Origin: Streptomyces sp. NBC_01460
GTDB taxonomy: Bacteria; Actinomycetota; Actinomycetes; Streptomycetales; Streptomycetaceae
DNA length: 64,000 nt
Direction of reading: 5' to 3'
Assembly (NCBI RefSeq): GCF_036227405.1
Contig: NZ_CP109473.1
Location: forward strand, 1,674,001 to 1,738,000
The notes under the pieces are model-generated. The model was given only the letters and a program-made list of their open reading frames with translations, did not search any database and was not told where the DNA came from. The position numbers were made by a program, and so were the translations under genes. This document shows positions 45,440 through 55,065 of the stretch, in pieces. Position 1 is the stretch's first letter. Every line of letters starts with the position of its first letter.

Positions 45440-46774
45440 TCACACGTCGAGCCCGGGAATGTCCCTCGGCAGGGGGCAGATCCTGCGCCCGGAGTGGTCG
45501 AAGACGTACAGATGCGCCAGATCGACGAGGAGCGGCACCTGTCCGCCGGTGCGAAGCCGCATGTCGGGGCCGGTGCGGACCACGAGGTCGCTCGCCGTGA
45601 CGGCCGGGCGGTCGGGACTGCGCACGGCGTACGGCTCCGGGGCCGGCGGGTCGAGTACGGCGACGGAGCCGGTGGCGCGCCGCTTGAGGCGGTCCAGCAC
45701 ACCGGTTCCGCCGCCCCCGGGACGGCGGCGCTGGGGGGCCTGCGGCCGGGCGGACTCCAGGTCGGGCACCACGGCCGGCCGGGAGCCGGTGTTGAGGTGG
45801 ACGAGCGCCTCGTGCCCCTGGTACTCGACGTGTTCGACGATGCCGCTGAGCGCCACCTCGCCAGGGCGGGCATGGCTGCGCGGGGCGATCCGGACGGCCT
45901 CGGAGCGCAGACCCACGATGATCGGGCGGCCCTGCTGGATGCGGAGCAACTGGTGGTCGGCGCTGAGCGGTTCGGGGAGCGGGAGGCGCTGCCGGCCGAG
46001 GTCGATCGACATCATCCCCTCCAGCGGGGCGTGGACGACGGCTTGGAGCAGATTGATCCTCGGGGTGCCGATGAACGCGGCGACGAACACGTTCTCCGGC
46101 AGCGCGTAGACCTCCCGCGGCGTGCTGACCTGCTGGAGCACGCCGCCGCGCATCACGGCCACGCGGTCGCCGAGCGACATCGCCTCCGACTGGTCGTGCG
46201 TGACGTACACGGTGGTGACGCCCAGTTCGGCGGTGAGGTGGGCGATCTCGGCGCGCAGGTGGTTGCGCAGCTTGGCGTCGAGGTTGGAGAGCGGTTCGTC
46301 CATCAGGAAGACGGACGGCCGCCGCGAGATGGCCCGGCCCATCGCGACCCGCTGGCGTTCGCCTCCGGAGAGCTGGCGGGGGTAGCGGTCCAGCACGCTC
46401 TCGATGCCGAGCATCCGGGCGGTGGACTCCACGCGCTCGGAGTGGTCGTCGCGGGGGCTCTCCAGCTTCAGCGGGAAGCCGATGTTGTCCCGGTTGGTCA
46501 TGCTCGGATAGAGCGCGAAGTTCTGGAAGACCATGGCCATACCGCGTTCGCGCGGCGGCAGTTCGTTCGCCGGCTCGCCGTCGAGCAGCAGCTCCCCCTC
46601 GGAGATGTCCTCCAGACCCGCGATCATCCGGAGCACGGTCGACTTGCCGCAGCCCGAGGGGCCCAGCAGCACCACGAACTCGCCGGGGGCGACCGAGAGC
46701 GAGAACCGGTCGACGGCGCGCGGGGACCGTCCGTAGGTCTTGCTCACGTGGTGCAGGGAGATGGCACGAGACAT
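45440..46774 (-). CDS. MsiK-like sugar ABC transporter ATPase
   Basis: A 444-residue ATPase of the MalK/MsiK class: Walker A GPSGCGKST, Q-loop FQNFALYP, signature LSGGERQRV, Walker B VFLMDEP and H-loop VTHDQ. The C-terminal TOBE region follows. It is longer than usual because of a Pro/Arg-rich insert near residues 320-400. No permease or binding protein is near, so it probably serves several sugar transporters encoded elsewhere. Confidence 0.88.
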   Translation of the reverse strand: MSRAISLHHVSKTYGRSPRAVDRFSLSVAPGEFVVLLGPSGCGKSTVLRMIAGLEDISEGELLLDGEPANELPPRERGMAMVFQNFALYPSMTNRDNIGFPLKLESPRDDHSERVESTARMLGIESVLDRYPRQLSGGERQRVAMGRAISRRPSVFLMDEPLSNLDAKLRNHLRAEIAHLTAELGVTTVYVTHDQSEAMSLGDRVAVMRGGVLQQVSTPREVYALPENVFVAAFIGTPRINLLQAVVHAPLEGMMSIDLGRQRLPLPEPLSADHQLLRIQQGRPIIVGLRSEAVRIAPRSHARPGEVALSGIVEHVEYQGHEALVHLNTGSRPAVVPDLESARPQAPQRRRPGGGGTGVLDRLKRRATGSVAVLDPPAPEPYAVRSPDRPAVTASDLVVRTGPDMRLRTGGQVPLLVDLAHLYVFDHSGRRICPLPRDIPGLDV

Positions 46775-46890
46775 GGTTCCGCCCGGGAAGGAGTGAGCGT
46801 GCGCGTGGGGAGCGGCTGCGTGGCCCGAAGCTAACCCACCCGGCGGGGTGTGGGAACGGCTCGTGCAGGACCCATCGGTTCCGGGAACTG

Positions 46891-48213
46891 TCAGGCGTGG
46901 TTCCGGTTGGCGGGGGGTCTCTCGGCACGGTGGCCGGGCGCGGCGGGGGCGGGGTCACCGGCGCGGGAGGCGGGCCCGGCCGGGTCGGGGTCAGCTGCCC
47001 GGGAGGCGGGTCCGGCCGGGTCGGGGTCCCCGGTCGCGCTCCGGTCCCCCCGCAGACCGAGTCCGGCCGCCCCGATCAGCAGGGCGCCCAGCATCACGAA
47101 CGGCGCCGCGGTGCCCGCGACCCCGGCGATCAGCCCGGCGGACGCGGGCGCGGCGACCTGGCCGAGCCGGTTGCCGGTGAGCCTGAGGGCGAGCGCGGTC
47201 GAGCGGGCCGCCGCGGGGGCCGCCCGGACGACGGTGGTCATCGAGAGCGGCTGGCCGACCCCCAGGCAGAAGCCCAGCACGGCGAGCATCACGGCCAGCC
47301 CCCGGACGGGCACCGGCAGGGCGATGCCCGCGCACAGCAGGCCGCCGAGCAGGCAGGTCGTGGTGAGCAGGGCGGTCCGGCCGAGGAGGCGCAGCATCGG
47401 CGTCATGACGAGACGGCAGGCGATGGTGGCGGCCGCCCGCAGGCTGAGCAGCAGTCCGACTGTGGCGGGCGCGATGCCGCGGTGTTCGCCGACGACCGGC
47501 AGGTACGCGGTGAGGATGTCGGTGGCGCTGAGCACGGCGAGGCTGATGAAGATCCCGGCCGGGACGCCGCGGGTCCGCAGGATGCTCCCCACCGGGACCT
47601 TCCCGGCGGCCCGGCGGGCGGCACCGGACGCCCCGCGGTGCTCGATGCGCCACAGCGCCGTGAAGGAGACGGCGGCGACGACCGCCGAGACGAGCAGGGC
47701 GAGCGCGCTCGTACGGGCCATGGCCCCGTCCCGCCCGGAGATCAGGTGGCCCGCGGCGATCGGCCCGACGAGCTGGCCGAGGGAGGCGCCGATGGTGAAG
47801 TGGCCGAAATTGCGGTCCTGTTCGGCCGGCGCCGACTGCCGGGCGACGAGCGACTGGGCGCCGATCACGAAGCAGAGGTGACCGAGGCCCATGACCCCGC
47901 TCCAGGCGGCCAGCGCCGCGAGGGAGCCGGAGGTGCCGCCGAGCGCGCAGCCGCCGCCGATCAGGAGGACCCCGACGGGCAGCAGGGGTGCGCAGCGGCC
48001 GTGGTCGGTCCGCCGGCCGAGCGGTACGGCGGCGAAGAGCGGCAGCAGCGCGTACACCCCCGCGATGACGCCGATCGCGCGCTCGTCGGCACCCAGCGAG
48101 AGGGCCCGGTAGGAGACGGCGGGCCGCGCCATCGACACCGCTCCCTGCGCGAAGGCGAAGGCGATGACGAGGCGCAGCAGCCAGCCCCTGCCGGGCCCGG
48201 GTTCCGGAGGCAT
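46891..48213 (-). CDS. MFS transporter
   Basis: A 440-residue protein with 12 hydrophobic helices (PLGRRTDHGR is the MFS loop motif). The last 45 residues are a Pro/Ala/Asp-rich tail with a nearly repeated DPAGPASRA unit. Its start overlaps the CitMHS stop by one base, so it is translationally coupled to the citrate carrier. Substrate unknown. Confidence 0.83.
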   Translation of the reverse strand: MPPEPGPGRGWLLRLVIAFAFAQGAVSMARPAVSYRALSLGADERAIGVIAGVYALLPLFAAVPLGRRTDHGRCAPLLPVGVLLIGGGCALGGTSGSLAALAAWSGVMGLGHLCFVIGAQSLVARQSAPAEQDRNFGHFTIGASLGQLVGPIAAGHLISGRDGAMARTSALALLVSAVVAAVSFTALWRIEHRGASGAARRAAGKVPVGSILRTRGVPAGIFISLAVLSATDILTAYLPVVGEHRGIAPATVGLLLSLRAAATIACRLVMTPMLRLLGRTALLTTTCLLGGLLCAGIALPVPVRGLAVMLAVLGFCLGVGQPLSMTTVVRAAPAAARSTALALRLTGNRLGQVAAPASAGLIAGVAGTAAPFVMLGALLIGAAGLGLRGDRSATGDPDPAGPASRAADPDPAGPASRAGDPAPAAPGHRAERPPANRNHA

Positions 48214-49622
48214 CAGATGATCCCGAAGAGGATGCCGGCGGCGAGGACCACCAGCGAGGTGAGCACGGCCCACTTGACGGTGAAGCGCGTGTGGTCGCCG
48301 AACTCGACCTTGGCCATGCCGACCAGGACGTAGACGGCGGGCACGAGCGGGGACGACATGTGCAGCGGCTGGCCCACGATGGAGGCGCGGGCGATCTCCA
48401 GGGAGGAGACGCCGTGGGCGGCGCCGGCCTCGGCGAGCACGGGCAGTACGCCGAAGTAGAAGCCGTCGTTGGACATGAAGTAGGTGAGCGGGAGGCTCAG
48501 CACACCGGTGACGACGGCCATGTGCGGGCCCATGGCGTCGGGGATCGCCCCGACGAGCCAGTCCGCCATGTGCTCGACCATACCGGTGCCGGTGAGCACG
48601 CCGGTGAAGACGGCCGCGGCGAAGACCATGCCGGAGACGTTGAGGACGTTGTCGGCGTGGGCCGCGATCCTGGCCCGCTGGTCGGGCATGTGGGGGAAGT
48701 TGACGGTGAGGGCGAGGGCCGCGCCGAGCAGGAAGAGCACCGGGATCGGCATGAGCTCCAGGATCATCGCGGCCAGCAGGGCGACGGTGAGGCCGGCGTT
48801 GAACCAGTAGAGCTTGGGACGCAGGGTGGACCGGTGGGGGTCGAGGCCCTTGAACTCCTCGTCCGCCCCGGCGTCGTCGGCGCCGCCGCCCGTGGTTCCC
48901 GTCCCGCCGGTGGCGGTTCCCTCGGGGGCCTTCGTGAGCCGGTCGCCGCCGCCCGCGCCGACCAGGACGGTCTCGGGCTCGGTGACCAGCGCCTCGTCGA
49001 GGGTGAGCATGCCGAGGCGCCTGCGCTCGCGGCGGCCCAGGACACAGGCGAGGAGGACGACCGCGAGGAGGCCGACGGCGAGCGCCGGGATCATGGGGAC
49101 GAAGATGTCGGCGGCGTCCACCTTGAGCGCCGTGGCGGCGCGGGCGGTGGGGCCGCCCCACGGGAGGGTGTTCATGACGCCGTTCGCCGTGGCGGCGACA
49201 CCGGTCAGGACCACGAGGCTCATCTTCAGCCGCTTGTAGAGCGGGTACATCGCCGAGACGGTGATCATGAAGGTGGTGGAGCCGTCGCCGTCCAGCGAGA
49301 CGACCGCGGCGAGCAGCGCCGTGCCCACGACGATCCGCATCGGGTCCGCCTTGCAGAAGCGCAGGATGCCCCGGACGACCGGGTCGAAGAGGCCGACGTC
49401 GATCATCACGCCGAAGTAGACGATGGCGAACATCAGCATCGCCGCGGTCGGCGCGAGGGTGCCGACCCCTTCGATGACGTAGTCACCGAGCTGCGCGCCC
49501 TGTCCGACGGCCACGCAGAACAGGGCGGGGATCAGGACGAGGGCCGCGATCGGCGACATCTTCTTCGTCATGATCAGGACCAGGAAGGTCGCGATCATGG
49601 CGAAGCCGAGGATTGTCAACAT
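48213..49622 (-). CDS. CitMHS-type citrate/metal symporter
   Basis: A 469-residue transporter with about 12 hydrophobic helices, opening MLTILGFAMIATFLVLIM. The SLDGDGSTTFMIT and PWGGPTAR blocks are characteristic of CitMHS, which imports citrate with a divalent metal. A Gly/Asp-rich loop near residue 225 links two halves. Paired with an MFS gene. The promoter holds an AACGTTA repeat (49631-49684). Confidence 0.92.
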   Translation of the reverse strand: MLTILGFAMIATFLVLIMTKKMSPIAALVLIPALFCVAVGQGAQLGDYVIEGVGTLAPTAAMLMFAIVYFGVMIDVGLFDPVVRGILRFCKADPMRIVVGTALLAAVVSLDGDGSTTFMITVSAMYPLYKRLKMSLVVLTGVAATANGVMNTLPWGGPTARAATALKVDAADIFVPMIPALAVGLLAVVLLACVLGRRERRRLGMLTLDEALVTEPETVLVGAGGGDRLTKAPEGTATGGTGTTGGGADDAGADEEFKGLDPHRSTLRPKLYWFNAGLTVALLAAMILELMPIPVLFLLGAALALTVNFPHMPDQRARIAAHADNVLNVSGMVFAAAVFTGVLTGTGMVEHMADWLVGAIPDAMGPHMAVVTGVLSLPLTYFMSNDGFYFGVLPVLAEAGAAHGVSSLEIARASIVGQPLHMSSPLVPAVYVLVGMAKVEFGDHTRFTVKWAVLTSLVVLAAGILFGII

Positions 49623-49630
49623 ATGGGATA

Positions 49631-49684
49631 CCTAACGTTCACCTTTGAACTCTCACCGGTCTCGGCGGTCCGGATGACGTTAGG
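49631..49684. promoter_or_regulatory. Spaced inverted repeat upstream of CitMHS
   Basis: CCTAACGT (49631-49638) and ACGTTAGG (49677-49684) are inverse copies 38 bases apart, with GCGTTAAC a further partial copy close by. The first overlaps the ribosome site region before ATG 49622, so it may be a regulator or two-component site. Confidence 0.45.
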
Positions 49685-49743
49685 GGCCCCGAAGCAGCGT
49701 TAACAAGATGTTGACGTGTGAGCAATACGAGCAGAACCCCAGG

Positions 49744-51924
49744 TCAGCGCGTTGGCGCTACGGAGACGGGGACGGCGTTGAGCACCGCGGTGCCGGACAG
49801 CGGGTCCAGGAGGGTGCCGTCCAGGAGCTGGTTCACATTGACGCCCGGCTCCGCCCCCGCGACCGACATACGGGTGCCGGAGCGGCTGTGGCCCCAGCCG
49901 TGCGGGAGGCTCACGACCCCGGACCTCACCGAGTCCGTGATCTCGGCGGGCGCCTCGACCTCGCCGCCGGCCGCGGTGATCCGGGCCGTGTCGCCCTCGG
50001 CGAGTCCGATCCGGGCCGCGTCGTCGGGGTGGATCTGCAGGGTGCAGACGTTCGTGCCGCCGCGCAGCGCGGCGACGTTGTGCATCCAGCTGTTGTTGGA
50101 CCGCAGGTGGCGGCGGCCGACGAGGACGAGCCCGGCGGGCCGCGCGCCGAGGGCGGCGCGGAGCCGGGGCAGGTCGGCGGCGATCGGCGCGGGGAACAGC
50201 TCGATGCGGCCGCTGCGGGTCCTGAGCACCTGCGGCACGCGGGGCTCCAGCGGGCCGAGGTCGATCCCGTGCGGCTGTGCGAGGAGCTGCTCCAGCGTGA
50301 GGTCGTACGGGCCGAGGCGGAGCATCAGGTCGAGGCGCCGCTCCCCGCCCGTGCGGCCCGTCAGCCCGGCGGCGTACTCCTCGGGGACGCCGGCCCTGGC
50401 GAGCGCCGCGGTGACGGCCAGGTCGTCGACGGTCTCGGGCGGCGCGCCGTGCCGGCCGCCGACGGCGAGGACGAGCCGGGCGAGGATCTCGCTCTCGTCC
50501 ATCCGCCCCTCGTCCAGCGGCACGGCGGGGCGGCTGTAGCGGACCTGGTTGCGGACGGCCAGGGAGTTGAGGGAGAAGTCGAAGTGGGCGCTCTGCGAGG
50601 GCGGCGGCGGAGGCAGTACGACGTCCGCGTGGCGGGCGGTCTCGTTGAGGTAGGGATCGACGCTGACCATGAAGTCGAGGCCGTCGGCGAGGGCGCGGTC
50701 CAGCCGGTTCCCGTCGGGGGCGGAGAGCACCGGGTTGCCCGCGATGACGATCAGCGCCCGGATCCGGCCCTCCCCCGGTGTCTCGATCTCCTCGGCGAGC
50801 GCGGCGACGGGCAGCTCCCCCTTCGCCTCGGGGTGCCCGGAGACCCTGCTCCTCCAGCGGCCGAGCGCGAAGCCCTTGCCCGGCGCGGCGGGGCGCGGGG
50901 CGCGGGCGGTCGCGGAGAGGGGGAAGAGGGCCCCGCCGGGGCGGTCGAGGTTGCCGGTGAGGATGTTGAGCACGTCGACGAGCCAGCTGGCCAGGGTGCC
51001 GTGCTCGACGGTGCAGCTGCCGATGCGCCCGTAGACGGCGGCGGCGGGGGCGGCGGCCAGTTCGCGCGCGATCTCCCGGATGGTCCCCGCGTCCAGGTCG
51101 CACGCCGCGGCCACCGCCTCGGGGGTGAAGTCCGCCATGGCCTCGGCCAGTTCGTCGTACCCGTCGAGGTGCTCGGCGAGTGCGCCGGGGTCGGTGAGCT
51201 TCTCCTCGACGAGGACCTGGGTGAGTGCGGCGAGCAGCAGGGCGTCGGTGCCGGGCCTGATGGCGGCGTGGCGGTCGGCGAGGCGCGCGGTGCGGGTGCG
51301 GCGCGGGTCGATGACGGTGAGGGTGCCACCGCGCTTGCGGAGCGCCTTGAGCTTGCCGGGGAAGTCGGGGGCGGTGCACAGACTGCCGTTGGACTCCAGC
51401 GGGTTGGCGCCGATGAGCAGCAGGTGGGCGGTGCGGTCCAGGTCGGGGACGGGAATGGCGTGGGCGTCGCCGAAGAGCAGCCCGCTGGAGACGTGCTTGG
51501 GCATCTGGTCCAGGGTGCTGGCGGTGAAGACGTTACGGGTGCCGAGCGCGGACAGCAGCAGCGGCGGGTAGAGGCCGCCCGCCATGGTGTGCACGTTGGG
51601 GTTGCCGAGGAAGACCCCCACGGCCTGGGCGCCGTGCTCCTGGACCAGGGCCGGGATCCTCGCGGCGATCAGGTCGAAGGCCTCGCTCCAGGTCGCCTCG
51701 CGCAGGACCCCGTCGGTGCGGACGAGCGGGGTGCGCAGCCGGTCCGGGTCGGCGTCGAGCCCTCCGAAGGAGGCGCCCTTGGGGCAGATGAAGCCCTGGC
51801 TGAAGACGTCGTCGCGGTCACCGCGGGCACCGGTGACCTCGGTCCCCTCGATGGTGAGGGTGAGTCCGCAGGTGGCTTCGCAGAGCGGGCAGACACGCAG
51901 AGCGGTACGGGATTCGTGGGACAT
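49744..51924 (-). CDS. Molybdopterin oxidoreductase (formate dehydrogenase/nitrate reductase-type catalytic chain)
   Basis: A 726-residue catalytic subunit. The N-terminal four-cysteine [4Fe-4S] motif is VCPLCEATC then FICPKG about 35 residues later, followed by the bis-MGD domains and C-terminal MopB cap (GWGHSRSGTRMS). No Tat signal is present, so it is cytoplasmic. No electron-transfer subunit lies nearby. GGGGAGGG precedes ATG 51924. The operator-like palindrome at 52014-52035 overlaps its promoter. Confidence 0.87.
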   Translation of the reverse strand: MSHESRTALRVCPLCEATCGLTLTIEGTEVTGARGDRDDVFSQGFICPKGASFGGLDADPDRLRTPLVRTDGVLREATWSEAFDLIAARIPALVQEHGAQAVGVFLGNPNVHTMAGGLYPPLLLSALGTRNVFTASTLDQMPKHVSSGLLFGDAHAIPVPDLDRTAHLLLIGANPLESNGSLCTAPDFPGKLKALRKRGGTLTVIDPRRTRTARLADRHAAIRPGTDALLLAALTQVLVEEKLTDPGALAEHLDGYDELAEAMADFTPEAVAAACDLDAGTIREIARELAAAPAAAVYGRIGSCTVEHGTLASWLVDVLNILTGNLDRPGGALFPLSATARAPRPAAPGKGFALGRWRSRVSGHPEAKGELPVAALAEEIETPGEGRIRALIVIAGNPVLSAPDGNRLDRALADGLDFMVSVDPYLNETARHADVVLPPPPPSQSAHFDFSLNSLAVRNQVRYSRPAVPLDEGRMDESEILARLVLAVGGRHGAPPETVDDLAVTAALARAGVPEEYAAGLTGRTGGERRLDLMLRLGPYDLTLEQLLAQPHGIDLGPLEPRVPQVLRTRSGRIELFPAPIAADLPRLRAALGARPAGLVLVGRRHLRSNNSWMHNVAALRGGTNVCTLQIHPDDAARIGLAEGDTARITAAGGEVEAPAEITDSVRSGVVSLPHGWGHSRSGTRMSVAGAEPGVNVNQLLDGTLLDPLSGTAVLNAVPVSVAPTR

Positions 51925-52013
51925 GGGCCCTCCCCGGGGCGGCGGCGGTGGCGCGCGGGCGTGGTCCGGCGCCCCGCGGCACGCTCGGCGGGTGCGGGCT
52001 CCCGGCGGACCGA

Positions 52014-52035
52014 GCATACCGACCGGTACGGATGC
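52014..52035. promoter_or_regulatory. TetR-type palindrome before the molybdoenzyme
   Basis: GCATACCGACCGGT (52014-52027) followed by ACGGATGC forms an imperfect palindrome around CCGG with matching GCAT/ATGC arms. It shares CATACCGACYGGT with the sites at 23146 and 30342. It lies 90-111 bases before the molybdoenzyme start, just past the TetR gene end. Either this TetR or the 27.2 kb regulator may bind it. Confidence 0.6.
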
Positions 52036-52079
52036 TGGCGAGGGCCTGGAGCGGCCGGTTGCGCCGGCCGCTCACCCCC

Positions 52080-52709
52080 TCAGCCGAGGACGCGCGCGAG
52101 ATACGCCTGGAGCAGGAGACGGGTCTCGGCTATCAGGTCCGGGTCGCCCGACGGATCGGCGCGGAACGCGAGTTGGAGCAGGGCGTCGGCGGCCTGCACG
52201 CAGACCAGGACCGTGCGGCGCAGGGCGGCATCGGAGGCGTCCCCGTCGCGGCCCTGCCCGAGGTGACCGGAGAGCAGCTCCGCCAGGCGGTCCGCGACGC
52301 GGCGGTTCGCCTCCTCGTCGAGCGGACCGGCGGCGGGGACCGGCGGGCCGAAGTCGACGAGGGCGAAGCCGGCGACCGAACGCTTCATCGCCAGGTACGC
52401 GTCGAGCACGACGTCGATGGCCGGACGCCATTCCCGCTCCGGGACCGCTTCGAGTCCGGCGACGACCCGCTCGGCGAAGACCTCCAGGTTGCGCTCGGCG
52501 AGGGCGTCGACGAGCGCCCTCTTGTTGGGGAAGAAGCGGTAGACGGAGCCGATGGGCACGCCGGCCCGGTCGGCCACCGCCCGGGTGGAGAGCTGCTCGT
52601 AGCCGGTCTCGTCGAGGAGCGCGGCGCCGGCGTCGAGGATGCGGGCGAGACGGTCGGCGCTGCGCTGCTGCACGGGGACGCGTCGGAGGTTCGTATGAGC
52701 GTGGGACAC
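52080..52709 (-). CDS. TetR-family regulator (hmgA/molybdoenzyme-linked)
   Basis: A 209-residue repressor. The helix-turn-helix is LSTRAVADRAGVPIGSVYRF at about residues 40-59, followed by an acyl/aromatic ligand-type TetR_C. It is divergent from hmgA and precedes the molybdoenzyme gene on the same strand. It may control either or both. No ligand is predictable. Confidence 0.85.
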   Translation of the reverse strand: MSHAHTNLRRVPVQQRSADRLARILDAGAALLDETGYEQLSTRAVADRAGVPIGSVYRFFPNKRALVDALAERNLEVFAERVVAGLEAVPEREWRPAIDVVLDAYLAMKRSVAGFALVDFGPPVPAAGPLDEEANRRVADRLAELLSGHLGQGRDGDASDAALRRTVLVCVQAADALLQLAFRADPSGDPDLIAETRLLLQAYLARVLG

Positions 52710-52749
52710 GCCTCCATGATGCCCGTATGCCGTTGACGGGCCACGTTTC

Positions 52750-52801
52750 GATTCCTACGGTGTTCCATAGGATTCTTCGTCAGGGGATCCACGGGATCCC
52801 C
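52750..52801. promoter_or_regulatory. Two palindromes in the hmgA promoter
   Basis: GATTCCTA (52750-52757) and TAGGATTC (52768-52775) are near-perfect inverse halves. GGGGATCC-ACG-GGATCCCC (52783-52801) is a perfect 8+3+8 repeat just before the hmgA ribosome site. The first is an operator candidate for the divergent TetR or GntR; the second could also form an mRNA hairpin. Confidence 0.6.
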
Positions 52802-52820
52802 CATCCACCAGGAGCACACG

Positions 52821-54140
52821 ATGAGCGGCATCGAGCAGGCGAGGAAGACGGCGGAGAACCTCGCCCATCTGTCCGGCTTCGGCAACGAGCACAGCTCGGA
52901 GGCCGTCCCGGGCGCCCTCCCGCACGGCCGCAACTCGCCGCAGCGCGCCCCCCTCGGGCTCTACGCCGAGCAGCTCAGCGGCTCCGCCTTCACCGAACCC
53001 CGCGCCCGTAACCGCCGGTCCTGGCTCTACCGGATCCGCCCCTCGGCCGCCCACCCCGCCTTCGTCCGCGTCGACAACGGGACCCTGCGCACCGCGCCCT
53101 TCGCCGAGGCGGTCCCCGACCCCAACCGGCTGCGCTGGGACCCGCTCCCCGACCCCGCGCCGGGCACGGACTTCCTGACCGGCCTGTGGACGCTGGGCGG
53201 CAACGGCGACGCCACGCAGCGCACCGGCATGGCCGTGCACCTCTACAGCGCGAACACCTCGATGACCGACCGGGTGTTCAGCGACTCCGACGGGGAGCTC
53301 CTGATCGTGCCGGAGCGCGGCGGCCTGCTGCTCCGCACCGAGCTGGGGGTGCTCGCGGCCGGTCCGGGCCAGATCGCGCTGATCCCCCGGGGCGTCCGCT
53401 TCCGCGTCGAGTTGCTCGACGCCACGGCCCGCGGCTACGTCTGCGAGAACTACGGCCAGCCCTTCGTCCTGCCCGACCTGGGTCCGATCGGCGCCAACGG
53501 CCTGGCGAACGCCCGGGACTTCCTGGCGCCCGTCGCGGCGTTCGAGGACCGAGAGGGCCCGGTCGAGGTGGTCAACAAGTTCTGCGGGAACCTCTGGTCG
53601 GCGACGTACGGGCACTCCCCGCTCGATGTCGTCGCCTGGCACGGCAACCACACCCCGTACGTCTACGACCTGCGCCGCTTCAACGTCCTGGGCACGATCA
53701 GCTACGACCACCCGGACCCGTCGATCTTCACCGTGCTGACCTCGCCGTCCGACACCCCGGGGCTGGCGGGCGTCGACTTCGTCGTCTTCGCCCCCCGCTG
53801 GCTGGTCGGTGAGGACACCTTCCGCCCGCCGTACTTCCACCGCAACGTGATGAGCGAGTACATGGGCCTGATCGAGGGCGCGTACGACGCGAAGGCGGGC
53901 GGGTTCGTCCCGGGCGGCGGCTCGCTCCACAACATGATGTCGGCGCACGGCCCGGACCGGGAGACCTTCGACCGGGCGAGCGCGGCGGAGCTGGAGCCGC
54001 AGCGGATCGACGACGGCCTGGCGTTCATGTTCGAGACCCGCTGGCCGGTCACGGCGACCGCGCAGGCGGCGGGCGCGGGGCATCTCCAGCGCGGATACGA
54101 CGAGGTGTGGCAGGGTCTGAGCCGCAACTTCCGGCCGTGA
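52821..54140 (+). CDS. hmgA: Homogentisate 1,2-dioxygenase
   Basis: A 439-residue iron enzyme that cleaves the homogentisate ring in tyrosine and phenylalanine degradation. The [15 protein letters not shown] start and [14 protein letters not shown] near the C-terminus (iron-ligand His and Glu) are diagnostic. AGGAG at 52810-52814 fits. The other genes of the pathway are not in this window, so hmgA is detached here. Between a divergent TetR and a downstream GntR. Confidence 0.95.
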   Translation: MSGIEQARKTAENLAHLSGFGNEHSSEAVPGALPHGRNSPQRAPLGLYAEQLSGSAFTEPRARNRRSWLYRIRPSAAHPAFVRVDNGTLRTAPFAEAVPDPNRLRWDPLPDPAPGTDFLTGLWTLGGNGDATQRTGMAVHLYSANTSMTDRVFSDSDGELLIVPERGGLLLRTELGVLAAGPGQIALIPRGVRFRVELLDATARGYVCENYGQPFVLPDLGPIGANGLANARDFLAPVAAFEDREGPVEVVNKFCGNLWSATYGHSPLDVVAWHGNHTPYVYDLRRFNVLGTISYDHPDPSIFTVLTSPSDTPGLAGVDFVVFAPRWLVGEDTFRPPYFHRNVMSEYMGLIEGAYDAKAGGFVPGGGSLHNMMSAHGPDRETFDRASAAELEPQRIDDGLAFMFETRWPVTATAQAAGAGHLQRGYDEVWQGLSRNFRP

Positions 54141-54174
54141 GACCTCCCGGCCGGCCGCACCGCGGAGAGATCGG

Positions 54175-54957
54175 GTGAACCGGATGGATCAGGTGAACGA
54201 GGTGGGTCGGCCCGGCTTCGCCCCCGACTCCCTGGTGCTGAACCGGAAGCTGCCCCTCTGGTACCAGGTCTCGCAGTCCCTGCGGGCCTCCATACTGGGC
54301 CGCCCCCAGGACGCCTCGACCCGGCTGCCCACCGAGGAGCAGCTCGCCCTGCACTACGGCGTCAGCGTCCTCACCATGCGCCAGGCCCTCAAGGAGCTGG
54401 AGAGCGAGGGGCTGATCAGCAGGCACCGGCGGCGCGGCACGTTCATCGAGCCGCGGGCCCGGCGGGTGTCACCGGTCCGGCTGCTGGGGTCGATCGACGC
54501 GATCGTCGCCCAGCAGTCGGGTGAGCGGACGACGGTGCTCGGCCACGGCCGGGCGCCCGTCCCGGGCGATCTCGCCGAGTTCTTCCCGGACTGCCCGGAC
54601 GTGGTCAGCTACCGGCGGCTCCGCTGCGACGACGGGTCGGGCGAGCCCACCAACTGGGCGGAGAACGCCGTGCGTCCGGAGGTCGCGGCCCGGATCGACG
54701 TGGCCGACCTGGAGCGGTGGCCGATGACCAAGGTGCTGCGTGACGCCGTCGGCGTACGGATCTCCCGGATCACCGACACCGTCGAGGCGCGCCTCGCCGA
54801 CCCCGTCACGGCCGAGCTCCTCCAGGTCCCGCTGCTCAGCCCGATCCTGCACTACACCGGCGTGACGTACGACGACGACGGCACCGTGGTGGACGTGGCG
54901 CGCATCCGCTACCGGGGCGACCGCTTCTCCTTCTCCGTCACCGTCGACGCGCACTGA
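54175..54957 (+). CDS. HutC/UTRA-type GntR regulator
   Basis: A 260-residue regulator. The GntR winged helix is at about residues 30-95 (LPTEEQLALHYGVSVLTMRQ) and a UTRA ligand domain follows (residues 110-255). GTG 54175 has GGAG upstream; an ATG at 54184 is possible. It lies 34 bases after hmgA on the same strand, so it probably senses an aromatic or related catabolite and regulates hmgA or its own operon. Confidence 0.88.
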   Translation: MNRMDQVNEVGRPGFAPDSLVLNRKLPLWYQVSQSLRASILGRPQDASTRLPTEEQLALHYGVSVLTMRQALKELESEGLISRHRRRGTFIEPRARRVSPVRLLGSIDAIVAQQSGERTTVLGHGRAPVPGDLAEFFPDCPDVVSYRRLRCDDGSGEPTNWAENAVRPEVAARIDVADLERWPMTKVLRDAVGVRISRITDTVEARLADPVTAELLQVPLLSPILHYTGVTYDDDGTVVDVARIRYRGDRFSFSVTVDAH

Positions 54958-55065
54958 GGCGGCCGCCGCCGTCGGGTCCTCGCACCGAGCGACCCGCCGG
55001 GGCGTGGCGGCCGGTCGTTACGATGCCTGGGGCGGAGGACGTGGCGACACGGGGAGGACGACACG

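Noticed and set aside
45440..46774. Part of a complete sugar ABC operon
   Set aside because: No permease or binding-protein gene is next to the ATPase; an MsiK-like shared ATPase fits better.
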